64,000 nucleotides of DNA from Psettodes erumei (GCA_016785225.1 JAFBJZ010000238.1:688001-752000), one strand, 5' to 3'. Shown: positions 39,998-51,970, counted from the stretch's first letter. Numbers and translations are program-made. The notes: a model not told the origin generated them from the letters alone.

Positions 39998-41862
39998 AAG
40001 ACTAAGGGGCACAAAGGAATATTGTGATGAAGCCATATGAGGTGATTAAAGATCTTCTACATACAAATACAGTATGTAGAAAGAGCAGATACTATATTAA
40101 CAGAGACATCTGCACTATTACAACTTTATATAGTGAAAAAAGTTTGAGTTGAGACAATGACAAGCCATAAGGAAACCAGGATGTAATTTATAAAAACTAT
40201 GAACTCCATTTACAGTATCTTTGAATGTGCAGTAGTTTAGCTGCTCCTTTGTTAACTCCTAATCCCCCCTGTACTTCCTGCTTTGTTATGAAATCAACTT
40301 TTCATCTTTTAGTGTCTATGGTTTGTACTTCCTGCCCTTATGTGTTTAACATCAGTGTGATTACCTGCCTTGCCCCAATTAGTTTCACCTGTTCCCAATT
40401 ATCTTTGCCTTCCTTGTGTGCTTTCGGCTGTCTAGCTCCCAATAGCAATTTAGTTCCTAGTTCACTTTAGTATTTTAATGTTTCCTTGAAAGACACCTCT
40501 GATCAATTAAAAACTTCTACAGAAAAAAAAACCTCTGGCATACACTTTTACAACTGTATCAGTCCACATTTTAACACAATTCTGTATTCTTCTATCACCA
40601 AATCAGCCATGTCTAGAAACAATGGTATTCAGAAACACTCTTCCCCCCTACAGCACAGGTCAAGCAGTGAGGAAATTAGCTCATTAACCCTGGATCTCTT
40701 CATTTTGACTAACCAAGGGAAACACAGAGAAATGAACGAGGGCATCCCTCAAGGAATCTTTTCCACTATGAGGAGTCTGATGCCAAAACAATGACTTAAA
40801 TAACAGTCTCTGTCTTTTGTGGAAAAGTATGTTGGGTGGTTCTCAATGGAGAAGTGTGGCTGAGACAGTGCGTTTTGAAAAGGAGGAAGCTGCACTGCCC
40901 CCATCTGGTTTGTGTGTACTGTCAAGTGGAAAGATAATACACAACATACTTAACCTACTGACTTATTTAAATGTGGGAGATGAATCTTTAATTTAAGACA
41001 AAATGAGGAAGGTTTAAATTAAAAATTCCAAAATGTTTAATAGGCCATGGATAATATCAGATATGGGCTGTTTCAAGAAAATTAAAGTGCAATAATAATC
41101 TTCACTTTTTCAGCACAAATGCTTCACATAGTCTCTTTGATACAGCATATCTCTCCATCTTTGCATCCCACATCAGCCCCACCTGTGACCTCAGCACTCA
41201 TTACATACATAGATTACTCAGTGATACAGACGCATAGCCCTGAGCAAACAGACATGTATAGCATCAGAAAATATCTCTCGAAATAACATTTTGACTTTCT
41301 CCCATGGTTTGCATAGGAAATGCTATGTGACCAAAATAACGTGATTTCAACATCATCAGAAATCATCTACATCTACAGAAATCATTTCAACATGATTTCT
41401 CCTTATACTTGATGCTAATGTTGTGGTTTTATCATTACTTTAAAGAGCAATGTCCTTTCTATTACCCCATCTTTGATTGTATTCAATTCTACAGTCTTTT
41501 CATTCATTGTTAATAGTAAATAAATATATGGATACTTTATCAACTCTGAGTATCATCTGCAGGTTACATATTGCCCCAACAACCTCCACCAAGAAGATAA
41601 GAAAGCTGTGTTGCCTGAGAAGCAAAGCAGGGCCCCTAACCATTTGCTGCTGTAAAGGTTAGTTGTTGGGAAGGAACTGCAATGCTAATGATGATAAACA
41701 TGTTGAGATTTATATCAAGTAAAGTGGACACTATACTCCCCCACCCACAGTGAAAGTTTCTCCCTTGTAGGAGGTTTTGGCCAAATGAGACAGAACCATT
41801 GCAGTGATGTCTTTCAACTATTTACACTCTATTTACACTCCAAGAACCACTAGAAGCTACTG

Positions 41863-42262
41863 TGTGATGGTTCGGTTTTGTTTTGCTTTTCAGCTTTTCC
41901 CTCTCCTCCCTCTTGTTTCCTTTCTGTTCCAGGCGGTGGCAGGAGGCGTGGCTGGTCCCCGACAGGCAGACAAGACACACTTGACACACATCACCAAGCA
42001 ATCACCCTGCCGCTATAAAAACCCAGCTCCCCCTGCACTCGGCACCAGATGACTGCAGTATCATGCCGCATTCCTTGGCTGTTCCTAGACCACGACCACG
42101 ACCAGGTCCACATCCACGCTCCCGAGGATTTGTGACCAGTTTGCCTCCTGCCAACACCGCCTGGTCTTGCCTTGAGATTTATTCCTGCTTGCCTTTTGTC
42201 TAAGACAATAAAAGAAAACTTGTGCACCTTGCCTCTGGTCTCCTGTGCTACATGATCCAAAA
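41863..42262 (+). mobile_element. LTR, family A, copy 2 (3' end lost)
   Basis: It begins TGTGATGGTTCGG, then has GGCAGGAGGCGTGGCTGG, the TATA-like CGCTATAAAAACCC (near 42011), CACCAGATGACTGC, CAATAAAAGAAAAC as a poly-A-type signal (near 42210) and CCTCTGGTCTCCTGTGC near the 3' end. It stops about 12 bases short of the expected TGTGACA end, exactly where recognisable LINE coding sequence begins. It carries a short ACCACGACCACGACC stretch that corresponds in position to the expanded minisatellite of copy 3. Confidence 0.7.
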
Positions 42263-45200
42263 TAATAGTGCAGTAGTTCTTATCGAATCAATGCCTCCTA
42301 ACTTCAGTTTCATTAGTGAAACTAGAGTGGATAAGATGGGAGGTGGAGTCACCATTTTGTTCAATTCAACTTTTGAATGCAAAACGATGTTGTATGGAGA
42401 CTTCAACTCCTTTGAATATGTTGCTGTTCAGTTGAGAGCCTCCTGTCATGCAATATTTCTAACAATTTACAGGCCCCCAAAATATAATACACTGTTTTTT
42501 GATGAGTTTTCAAAAGCTACTGTCTATTATCTACTTTTGAGTTTGACTTTGGTTGTCGTGGGTGATTTTAAAATTCATGTTGATAATGTGGAAGATGGAT
42601 GTGCAAAGGAATTCTTAAATATTCTGGATATCTTTGGACTTTCACAGCATGTAACAGATCCAACACATAACAAGGGCCATACATTGGACCTGATTATTTC
42701 CAAGGGTCTTCACATTTCTCATGTTGTGGTGACCGATGTTGCTCTTTCTGGTAACTACTGTGTTCATTGTAAAATGACCGTCCCTTCTAGCATTAGCAAA
42801 GGAGAAGCAAAGATGATAAGAAAGCAGTCAATTAACAATAGCACCTGTACATTATTCACTCAGGCTTTTATACCACCACCAACCCTGCCCTCGGCCTCTG
42901 TCAATGACCTTGTGAATAATTTTAGCTTCAATGTTGTAACTGTTATGGATGCCATTGCTCAAATTAAGACCAAAGTTATCTCTGGAAGAAAAAAGTCATC
43001 ATCGAGGAACACCACTCAGGTGAAAGCTCAAAAACAGAGTGTAGGCAAGCTAAAACTAAACTTCAGGTACATTATGACATCTATAAAGATAGCCTTCACA
43101 CCTATAACCAAGAATTGAAAAAGGCAAGGCAGTCTTTTTTCTCTGATTATCAAAAGTAACACCAACAATGCCCGTACCTTATTCACTGTTGTCAACAGAC
43201 TGACGAACCCCCACATCTGTCCCTCCTGAACTGCTGCCCAACAAGTCATGCAATGACTTTGCAGCTTTTTTTTTACAGATAAAATTCAGGGGGGTAAAGA
43301 CAAACAGTATGTGGCTCCTTCTCAGGCAACTTGGTTATGTCACTGGTTCCTCCTCAGTCTTCTAGAAATCTCGTAGACCACACATCTCTGACAGAAAGGA
43401 TTCAGAATCTAAAATCCACGACCTGCTGTCTTGATATGGTGCCTACAAGCTTGTTGAAAGATGTTTTTAGTTGTGTTGCTCCAGATGTATTAAAGATAGT
43501 AAATACTTCCCTTCTATCGGGACAATTTCCCAAGCTCTGAAAACTACCTCTTTTGAAAAAGCCTAATCGGGATGCCTCATTAATAAGTAACAACAGACCC
43601 ATATCAAACCTTGCAACAAACCTTTGCATATTCAGATCATTGAGAGATTTGTTTATCAACAAATTCACTCTTTCATGACCACACCACAGCACTGAAACTG
43701 CACTTATTAAGGTGTTAAATGACATACGTCTTAATACTGATGCATCAAAAACTTCAGTGTTGATACTATTGGATCTCAGTGCTGCATTCGACACAGCTGA
43801 TCACAACATGTTGCTCGACAGACTGGAGAAGTGGGACGGAATGTCTGGTACGGTGCTAAATTGGCTCAAATCTTAATCAGAATATCGTGACTTTGTCTCA
43901 CTGGGTAATTGTGAATCTGAGTGAACAAAGATGTCATATGGGGTACCTCAAGGTTCCATTCTTGGGTCACTTTTGTTCAACATCTATGTACTCCCACTGG
44001 CCCAGATCATGGTGTATCATAACATCTCTTACCACTCATACACTGATGACACGCAACTTTATATAACAGTGTCACCACATGACTGTGGTCCATTACAGTT
44101 GCTGAGTGAGTGTATCCAACAAGTCAATCAGTGGATGGGCCAGAATTTTCTCCAGCTCAATGCAGAAAAGACAGAAGTCATTGTTTTTGGTCCCAAAAGC
44201 AGGAGGCTTCAGGTCTTGACTCAATGATACTAAAAACCACAGACCAAGCCAGAAATCTTGGTGTAGTTATGAGCTCAGACCTGAATTTTAACAGCCATAT
44301 AGACACCATCACTAAATCAGCCTATTATCATCTCAAAAACATTGCACAAATTAAAGGATTACTGTCTAAACAGGACATGGAAAAAACTTGTTCATACATT
44401 TATTCTTAGTAGGTTAGATTATTGTAATGGTGTCTTTATAGGCCTTGGTAAAAAATCAATCAACCAGCTGCAGCTCATCCAGAATACTGCTGCCAGAGTC
44501 CGGACTAATGGCAAAAAAACTGACCATATCACACCTGTCCTTAAATCACTGCACTGTCTCGCTGTGTGTCAAAGGATCGAGTTTAAAATCCTGTTACTTG
44601 TCTATAAGTCACTAAATGGTCTTGGGCCAAAATACATGTCAGAGCTGCTCATTGGGTATGAGCCATCCACACCCCTCAGGTCTTCAGGGACAGGTTTACT
44701 CAGTATCCCCAGGGTCAGAACCAAGCAGGGTGAAGCTGCATTTAGCTTCTATGGTCCGCACCTCTGGAAGAATCTCCCTGAGCACCTGTAGTGTGCACAA
44801 ACTGTCACCTTGTTTAAATCATGGTTGAAAGCATTATTGTTTACTGCAGCTTTCCCATAGTGCCAATTTAACCATTTAACTTTCATATCTGCTTGTTTAA
44901 TGATTTTAAATTACATTCCAATGTTTTATTAATTTTGAGCTAACAGATGCTCATCTGTTTGTGGTTTCTCTGAGTTAAAGGGGGACTGATTAGATGAAAT
45001 GGGAAGAACAGGTACAAGAGCACTTGTCGGGTCTTAGAGACTCAGGGGACCAGCTCGATTCTTGGAGACTCAAGCTGAGTGGGTGTATAAGCACTGTGAC
45101 TTATTTCATTTTTACATCTGGGACAAGTAAAGGAGGGCAAACACAGAGCAGATTTCAACATTTTTGTCTGCTTGATTTTTAAGTGTTTAATGTTTTAATT

Positions 45201-45341
45201 TGTTTTAATTTCTGTAATGTATGATTTTTAACTGATCCTGTTTTAATTTCCATGTATTTCCTTGCCTCTGTAAAACACTATGAATTTCCTTGTGTAAGAA
45301 TGGTGCTATAGAAATAAACTTGCCTTGCTTTACCTTACCTT
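42263..45341 (+). mobile_element. Decayed L2-type LINE (endonuclease and reverse transcriptase)
   Basis: A non-LTR retrotransposon copying itself by target-primed reverse transcription; this copy is dead. Reading along the plus strand in changing frames: apurinic-type endonuclease region at 42263-43118 with MGGGVTILFN, IYRPPKYNTLFFDEF, VVVGDFKIHVDN and HNKGHTLDLIISKGL; a linker with SGRKKSSSRNTT; reverse transcriptase from about 43330 to 44230 with SYGVPQGSILGS, LLFNIYVLPL, the catalytic YTDDTQLY (YADD in most relatives), and WMGQNFLQLNAEKTEVIVFG; then C-terminal phrases NLGVVMSSDLNFNSHI, LDYCNGVF, INQLQLIQNTAARV and LVYKSLNGLGPKYMSELL to about 44791. Stops and frameshifts break it at roughly 43119, 43541, 43876, 43922 and 44225. 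The 3' end has GGTGCTATAGAAATAAACTT then a CCTTGC/CCTTAC tail. The N-terminus is missing, so it is 5' truncated. It begins right at the broken end of the LTR at 41863. Confidence 0.9.
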
Positions 45342-45466
45342 GTGGTCTGGTGTGCTGCTTCTGGGTTATCACTCACCATTACAATTTTTATTCAGTTTGT
45401 ATTTACACTGAGACTAGAACTAAAACAACAGTCTTCTTCCTGTCCACTGTGATGTCTCCACTTTGA

Positions 45467-45499
<33 letters not shown>

Positions 45500-46189
45500 G
45501 CCCCACCCTCAGTCAAACAAACAACCTCTTTGGGGCTTTATGCATCCATGACACAAACAAGCTATGTTTGGTCACTGTGCTCTGTTACTGGCTGGAAGCT
45601 ACACACCCACTGTCCAAAGGTTGCAGCCCAGAAACATCCCAAACACAGACAAATAATAAGAAAATAAGGAAATACAGACAGGGTCTCTGCAAATTTATAC
45701 ACCAACAAACAATTCTAGTGAGTCATGATGATTAAAAGTGATTACTGGTTTCCGGTGGGGAGGAATGGCTAGCAAGCTGTTGAAATGTGAAGGAAATTAA
45801 ACACAATGCAACTGAACTTCATTTTAAATTTGAATGATTTTAATGAGACACTTCTGCTGCATTAGCGTTCTGCTAGTATGACCCTCTCCAAACACAGAGA
45901 CACAGCAGTTTGACTGACAGCCCTTCATCTTTCCTGGGACTCAAGCAGATGGTTTCTAACTGTGTATGAGGACAGCATCACGCTGCAGATGAGGATAAGT
46001 TAGATGGTTTGGGCATTAGGTGAATACAGTACCTGTTTTTCAGCCCACTCCAAACACCTGCAGCCTCCATTCCTTCCAACCCTTACTCAGTCCATCTGGC
46101 TGTAAGGGTTTGCTGGTTAGTTGCACCTTTAGTTTAGCAGCCCAGGGCCTATATACATACTTACACAAGCAGACGGGTCAACCCTCCAG
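45342..46189. other. Non-coding stretch with (GT)n
   Basis: (GT)n at 45469-45497. The first bases after the LINE tail (TTGTGGTCTGGTGTGCTGC) resemble LTR 3'-end wording but could not be assigned. Confidence 0.4.
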
Positions 46190-46928
46190 CGCCCCTGTTT
46201 CCTTATATGGCTCTGGGGGGGGGCATTGGGGATGCCTGGGGAGACTCACTGCTTGAATGGTCAGCTCTATCTGGGTGGGGTGCTTAGGCGCTGCTGGTGT
46301 CTTGAGGCTCGGTGAAGCTCCTACTGGGTTCTGGGTACTGGCTCGTTGGTAGGGAGCTCGGGGGGCTGGGGCTGGGCACTGTTCTGCCTACTTGAAGGTG
46401 TGGTCCTGGGACGGGCTCCGGTACCTGGGGTTGTGGGTGTCTGGACCTGGCTTGCTCCTGGCAGTGGTCTTCGTCGGGCTGTGGGATTCCTGCTGCTGTC
46501 CTGGGGGGTTTCTCCCGCACTTGCCCTCGCTCCCTCTTCTCTAATGTGTGGTGATCAAGAAGCTTACTTGGGGGTGCTGGGCCACAGGCTTCCTTCCTGT
46601 CTGTAGGGCCGCAGACATTCTGCTGCCCTGGCTCCCTGCCTTACTACTGCCAGGATGGCTGTGACCCCCAGGTTAGTACCCAACAACATCCAGTGATAAG
46701 CTTATATACACACACACTCACATATAGGCACACACACATTCTAGGTTGCACCTTATCCAGTCATACTGTTGATAACATTGTATATGTTGCTAGTTCAGTT
46801 GCTACACTGATCAATGTTATTGTTATTATTGTTGCTGTCATGGTTGTTGTCATTATTGTATTTGTTGTCTTCTTTCTGTCCTTTCTGCCCCCCCATCCAG
46901 CCCAATATTCCAACAAGGCATATAATAA
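46190..46928 (+). repeat. GC-rich then AT-rich repeat-like segment ending in AATAAAGTTTAAA
   Basis: A G-rich stretch (GGGGGGGGGCATTGGGGATG near 46216, many TGGGG and CTGGG phrases to about 46560) passes into (CA)-rich and TTATTGTTATTATTG sequence and ends ACTAATAAAGTTTAAA (46928-46942). The order looks like a LINE 3' untranslated region and the wording is familiar from fish genomes, but no family can be named. Frames on both strands (46284-46520 minus, 46346-46606 plus) are composition artefacts. Confidence 0.4.
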
Positions 46929-47485
46929 CTAATAAAGTTTAAATATGCAAGAGGTGGAGTATAGTACACTACACCTCTTGTAGAACAAATCTGCCTTGCA
47001 CTGTATTGGTATCCAGAGCTCGCTCTGCATACCTAAGCTGCTGGACAGGACAGGTAAAAAAACTTTAGAGGTGTCTGACCTTGAGACTTCAAACCCATAC
47101 TCAGCATGTGCATCCTGCATCCGGACTGTATTCATCGTGTGCTCTATGCCTGTTCTTCTGCCACTATGATTAGCCTTTTCCAGTCACTGGTAGGATTTGT
47201 CAATATCAGCCACTTCTTCTATGTAAGGGTGGTACATGGGTAGCCTTCTTCCTGATGTACTCCTGGATCTTTGTTTCTTCATCCTCAATAGAGACTCTGG
47301 CCCTGACCCTAGTCTTAAGCCTTTATCAGTATACAGTCTCAAGGTGCTGGACCTGGAGTGAAACCTGCCATGCATTGTGAGGAGCTTTCTTGTATTGATA
47401 TCAGTGGCTTCTATCTCTTCTTTTGGCCAGGTTATTCCACCAGCAGGGTATCTGATGGCCAGCAATGCATATGTGTTCATCGCTC
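46929..47485 (-). mobile_element. LINE fragment, R4/Dong-like, region after the RT domain
   Basis: On the minus strand, from about 47480, the translation reads MNTYALLAIRYPAGGITW, INTRKLLTMHGRFH, RRLPMYHPYIEEVADIDKSY, and in another frame HAEYGFEVSRSDTSKVF (about 47100). This matches the region between the reverse transcriptase and the C-terminal restriction-like endonuclease of an abundant fish LINE that I place near the R4/Dong (Rex6-like) group. At least one frameshift separates the two parts. The fragment ends before the endonuclease core, which instead is found in the fragment at 49225-49605. Confidence 0.75.
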
Positions 47486-49224
47486 AAGCCTTGTTCTTTC
47501 CATTCAGCTGTTGTTTAAAGCTGCAGTAGGGAGCTTTTATAATAACCTTTTGTCATATTTGCAAAAACAGCCATTTTACTGTGACAGCAATACATGAGAA
47601 AGACAATCTGCAAAAAAACAGACTCTTGCGAAATTCAAGATCACGATTAAAAATTAAATTACTGGACAATACAGCTTAATCATTTGTTTTCAGAGTTTAA
47701 AAACAGTATTACTGCTGCCACATCTTAACCAACTTTGCAAATGTTCGAACACACAACGCTGAATCCAGACCTTCACACCACTCAGTCCTTTATTGATCTG
47801 CATCAGTCCCCATCAATGCCTCTTTGAACTAATTGTGTTTAAAACTATAACAAATAACTGACCAGCTATTGATTTGAAGTACTTCACTCAGTTTGACCAC
47901 AGTGCTCTGTGGCAACAACAGTTAAGGCTAGAATGAAACATCTCTGTCAGAAACTCAGTGCAGACCACACTGCAAACCTCTCCACTGCACGTATTTCAGA
48001 GACAATCAAATGTTTCCGCGCAGCAAGGCCAAGACTTTCCTCCTAGCATTAGGTGTGATTACCAAATTCCTCCACCCCTTGAATGAAAGGACTGCTTGCA
48101 TAGAGGAGTAAATGCTAGTTGCAGAATATAGCAGAAAACCAATCAACTCATGTGAGAAATAAATCCACTTCAAAATATAGACCTCCATAACATATTCTCA
48201 TTGGCACACCTTTGTCTCAGCATTTAAACAAATATGTGTCAAGCAGTAAGGTATCTGTTATTACACCCACCATTCCTCATTATGTGCTTTAAATCGGATG
48301 TGTTTATTCAGGCCCAGTTGATGAGGAGTTATAAAGTGTCTCCCTGAGCCATAGGATGATTGAAATTCAAAAAGAGGTCAACTTATCTATTTTGTTCCAG
48401 GTTACAATGTATACACTAGAGGGGCATGAAATCTCATGCCCCTCTAGTGATTCTTAGAGGTTGCAGTGTTTATTACCCCCACAACATTACAGTGTTGGAA
48501 ATTAATAAATACATATTATAGTTTTGTACTGTTTCTGTTCTAATTCATTTCCATTTTTCTCTTTATGTAGTTAATTTTCTAATGTTCCAATGTTTTATTG
48601 CTCAAATGTAGAAATGATCACTATACCATTAGAGACTTTTATTATTCGTTTGGGTGAAAAATCAGATTTTATACTTTTACTTGAATTTTAGAGCAACACT
48701 CAGTCTTTAACATTTGCAATTCTAATCTGAAAGATAATTTACAGTAATTTAAAGAGTGAGAAATAAAATTATTTGTTTGGACTATCAAGTATTGAAATTC
48801 TGACCTTGAATTTTAATCACCCAATGCCACCCAATAGGACCAAACATTTTATTATTCATGTCAACTAGGCCATATAATCCATGCCACAGACATGTTGATG
48901 TTGCTGCAATTTGCATTTTAAATTAATATTTAGTCAGAGTGTGCGTCCTATGTTGCTGGGGTTGTACTGTGTGCTTTCACCAATATAATATAAGACCCAA
49001 TGTAACTGTAAAGGTTTCAGCAAGGTAGTCTCTAGCCTCTTGTCTCTGTTGTGTTTCTGCAGCATGACATTGCACAAAATTTTCTGCTGCTGAAACGCAT
49101 TTATGTTCATTTCAGCCATGCAGACAAATAAAGCTCAGCCACTCCAGCAGCACAAGAACATTTCAGAAACAAGGTGCTCCTACTACATCCTCAAACTTTT
49201 TGGTTGTTTCATTATTTACTATTA
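47486..49224. other. Non-coding stretch with a short hairpin
   Basis: Apart from the hairpin at 48414-48449 and a repeat-like phrase AAAGCTGCAGTAGGGAGC near 47517, nothing was recognised. Confidence 0.4.
48414..48449. repeat. Perfect 16-bp-arm hairpin
   Basis: CACTAGAGGGGCATGA (48414-48429), loop AATC, then its exact reverse complement (48434-48449). It sits in AT-rich unique DNA, with no poly-T, no neighbouring gene and no element ends. The perfection of a 16-bp GC-balanced stem suggests recent origin or constraint. Confidence 0.97.
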
Positions 49225-49605
49225 TTTATTTTTTTTTAAATCTCCCTCTCGCCCACCTGGGCGGTGTCTCCTTCAGACTTGGGTCCTCTACCAGAGGCCT
49301 AGGAGTCTGAGGGTTCTGTGCAGGGTCTTTGCTGTTCCTAGCATTGCGCTCTTTTGGACAGATGTCTGATGTCTGATGTTGTTCTTGGTATCTGATGGAG
49401 CCATCCTTCCAGCTTGGGGGTCATCGCCCCTAGTGCCCCAATCACTATTGGTACCACTGTTGCCTTCACACCCCACATATTCTATCTCCTCTTTCAGCCC
49501 TTGGTATTTCTCGAGCTTCTCATGCTCTTTCTTTCTGATGTTGCTATCGCTGGAGATTGCTACATCTATCACTACCACTGTCTTCCGATGTTTATCCACC
49601 ACCAC
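49225..49605 (-). mobile_element. LINE 3' fragment with restriction-like endonuclease (R4/Dong-like)
   Basis: The minus-strand frame 49605-49288 reads MVVDKHRKTVVVIDVAI, SDSNIRKKEHEKLEKYQGL, and ends SVQKSAMLGTAKTLHRTLRL then LGLW. These are the C-terminal restriction-like endonuclease residues and tail of the same LINE family as the fragment at 46929-47485; the catalytic-type acidic residue lies in VVVIDVAI and the KEHEKLEKY helix follows it. The middle (about 49450-49520) is out of frame with relatives, so it is inactive. Downstream on the minus strand is an A-rich tract (TTTAAAAAAAAATAAAT). It is 5' truncated. Confidence 0.8.
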
Positions 49606-50079
49606 TATGTCAGTAGCTGCCTATATGCCTATATGAATGTGATATAAATCTGTGCTCCTCATACAATGGCGGCTGCTATAGTACCATATGACAGGGGAGT
49701 GTGTATGTTGTTTTTACAGCTCTGGGCATGCGTCCCATCTCTTTGTCACCATAGTTTCACTGAGACATATCTATCATGAACTAATAAAAGTTTGGATGAT
49801 TTGATTTGGTCTAGACAGTTGACTCCACAACCTAGAAGGTGAAAGCTGTTCTGATACAGTTTAATTAGTACTATCAAGCATTAAGACTACTTGCTTATTT
49901 TTTCACCATCTTGTAGGTAATGCTCTTTTCTACATAGACTTTGCCAGAGTGTTTGATCACCTTTGAGCATGTCAGCCGGTCACCTCCATGCTTTGATTAT
50001 TCTGACCCCACCTCATTTGTTATACAGGCTTTGCACATGGAGATTTTGCTTCCTGACTTGCTTGCAATGCCAACCACAT
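49606..50079. other. Non-coding stretch
   Basis: No gene or named repeat recognised. Confidence 0.4.
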
Positions 50080-50684
50080 TGTGACAGCCCAGGATGGGCG
50101 TCCCTTCCCGGTTTGCCTCTCTCTCTTCTCTTTTACTCCCAGGTGGTGGCAGGAGGCGTGGCCGGCCATAATTAGCAGATGAGACACACCTGACTCTCAT
50201 CTGCAAATCAGCACATCCCCCTACTTAAGCCCAGCTCTCTAGTTACTCAGTGCCAGATGATTGCATTGCCACATCCAGCATTCTTTACCACGACCACGTT
50301 CCTGACCACGATCCCGACTTCTGCTACGTCCTTGACCACGGCTACGTTCCTGACCACGATCGTGACTTCTGCTACGTTCCTGACCACGATCCCGACTTCT
50401 GCTACGTCCCTGACCATGGCTACATTCCTGACCACGATCCCGACCACTGCTATGTCCCTGACCACGGCTACGTTCCTGGCCACGATCCCGACCACTGCTA
50501 CGTCCCCGACCACGACTACGTCTGCGCCAACCTCCCGGAAGAGTCGGCACCAGCTACACCACATGCATGTGCGACTCTTCAGGGATTTATCTTGCGCTAT
50601 CTTCCTGGCTGGTAACCAATAAAACCTCAAACCAAGTGCCTCTGGTCTCCGGCCCCTTTCTGGTCCAAAAACACCGCTGTGACA
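50080..50684 (+). mobile_element. Solo LTR, family A, copy 3, with target duplication
   Basis: It begins TGTGACAGCCCAGG and ends CACCGCTGTGACA, so the termini are inverted repeats with one mismatch. It is flanked on both sides by CACAT (50075-50079 and 50685-50689), a perfect 5-bp target duplication. Inside are GGCAGGAGGCGTGGCCGG (near 50147), a TATA-like CCTACTTAAGCCC (near 50220), GCCAGATGATTGC just downstream, CCAATAAAACCTC (near 50617) and GCCTCTGGTCTCCGGC. At 605 bp it is longer than copy 1 (361 bp) because of the minisatellite at 50295-50516. A 5-bp duplication and TG...CA ends fit a Gypsy-type or related LTR element. Confidence 0.85.
50295..50516 (+). repeat. Minisatellite of alternating 30- and 18-bp units
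   Basis: The array has nine units: 30, 18, 30, 30, 18, 30, 18, 30, 18 bp, starting at 50295, 50325, 50343, 50373, 50403, 50421, 50451, 50469 and 50499. The 30-bp unit starts TACGTTCCTGACCACGATCC and the 18-bp unit is close to TACGTCCCTGACCACGGC, which is the 30-bp unit with an internal 12 bp missing. All units are multiples of three, so every frame stays open: a plus frame (50250-50615, 121 codons) encodes Asp/His-rich repeats such as YVPDHDPDFC and YVPDHG. That frame is inside a solo LTR downstream of its promoter-like box; there is no independent evidence that it is translated. Confidence 0.95.
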
Positions 50685-50689
50685 CACAT

Positions 50690-51930
50690 TGTTTCATCAC
50701 ATATGGTACAACATCCTATGATAGAATGAATAAATACTAAACACAGAGCAGACACAACATGATCACTTGGACCACTGACATGACTGCATCAGAAAAGTAG
50801 TAAAGGTATTTAATTAAGTATTTAATTTAATTTAATTTAATTTAATATTAAAAAGCAACATGTGTGAGAATGTTTATAGCATGTTATATGCACTGTTCCT
50901 ATAGTGTGTAACTATGTCCTGAACATGATATTATATCAGTCCAGTAAACAAATATTCGTGCTTTGCTTTACATAATTCAACTATTCAGCTTCACTTAACC
51001 AAAGAACCAAACTGTCTGAGAACACAGAGGACATGAAGAACAGACTCCAGCTCTAAATAGAGCAGAGTTTACAACTGACTGTATTCAGAGTAGGAGAACA
51101 CCCTTTAGAAAAAACAGACTGTACCTGGCATTAGGAGGCCTCCTCAGCTGCACTAAAATAAGACACTTAGTGACTTTGTTCAAACTCAAGTTCATGATGA
51201 GACAAAATGAACAGTTCATAAATCTATTTGAAACACATCATGGCTAATCATTTGGGCTTGTTTTTCTCCATCTACTAAAAAGGAATAAAAAGTATGATTA
51301 CAGTGGAGGTGGCAGTGTGAGTATTAGCAGCAGAATTTAACAGTTAATGCATGTTTAGTGCCAGAGTTTCAGCCTTCACATGCCACCTACATTCATACAG
51401 TCTCAGTCACATCCTCTTATAAATGCTTCAACTCTTTTTGTTTGGTGTGGTTAACAGTACAGAATTCCTCTGACCTATCCTTTTACACACTAGGACATGT
51501 GTCCCAGTGTTCTCAAAGACAATTACATTATTGGAATATGCACGGATAATACGCTAACCACATATGAGAAACATCACGGTTTTGAAACAACATTCCATCT
51601 TAACCCCATAACCCCATAACATAACCAGATTGTCACAAAATCTACAAGAAATACCTCATCTCCACTGAGCCTCTATCAGTCTGTTCAGAGACTATATTAA
51701 AAGGGTGCTCCTTAAAATTCTTCATTCAATCCATCTGGATTCTGACTTTTTCTTCAGTATCAGAGTAACCCAAGTGATGTCTGACGATACTGCAAACATG
51801 AATTAGCAGCCAAAGTTTATAGAAAACACTGAGGTGTACTTTCCAGTTCAGTATTCAATCAGCTAGACTCATCCTCTGTAATGTTTACTCAGTTTTCACA
51901 TTACTTAACAGGTAATAGGTTTCACATATA

Positions 51931-51970
<40 letters not shown>

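Larger units (their letters stand above)
38500..41862. other. Unique stretch with a small tandem duplication and microsatellite
   Basis: Frames near 39526-39849 and 40225-40470 have no motif. The stretch 40215-40470 has CACCTGTTCCCAATTA and similar wording that resembles the middle of fish LTRs, but no ends could be placed. Confidence 0.4.

Noticed and set aside
42222..43118. 298-codon plus-strand frame as a host gene
   Set aside because: It is the endonuclease region of a broken L2-type LINE; the first 14 codons come from the adjacent LTR.
46284..46606. Pro-rich and Gly/Leu-rich frames on opposite strands
   Set aside because: Both come from a G-rich repeat-like segment and have no motif or splice context.
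50295..50516. CRISPR-like array
   Set aside because: Units are directly abutting with no unique spacers, and the genome is a vertebrate; it is a minisatellite.
50239..50687. Minus-strand Arg/Ser/Gly-rich (103 codons) and Val/Arg-rich (146 codons) frames
   Set aside because: Open only because the minisatellite units are multiples of three; no promoter, start context or homologue is apparent.
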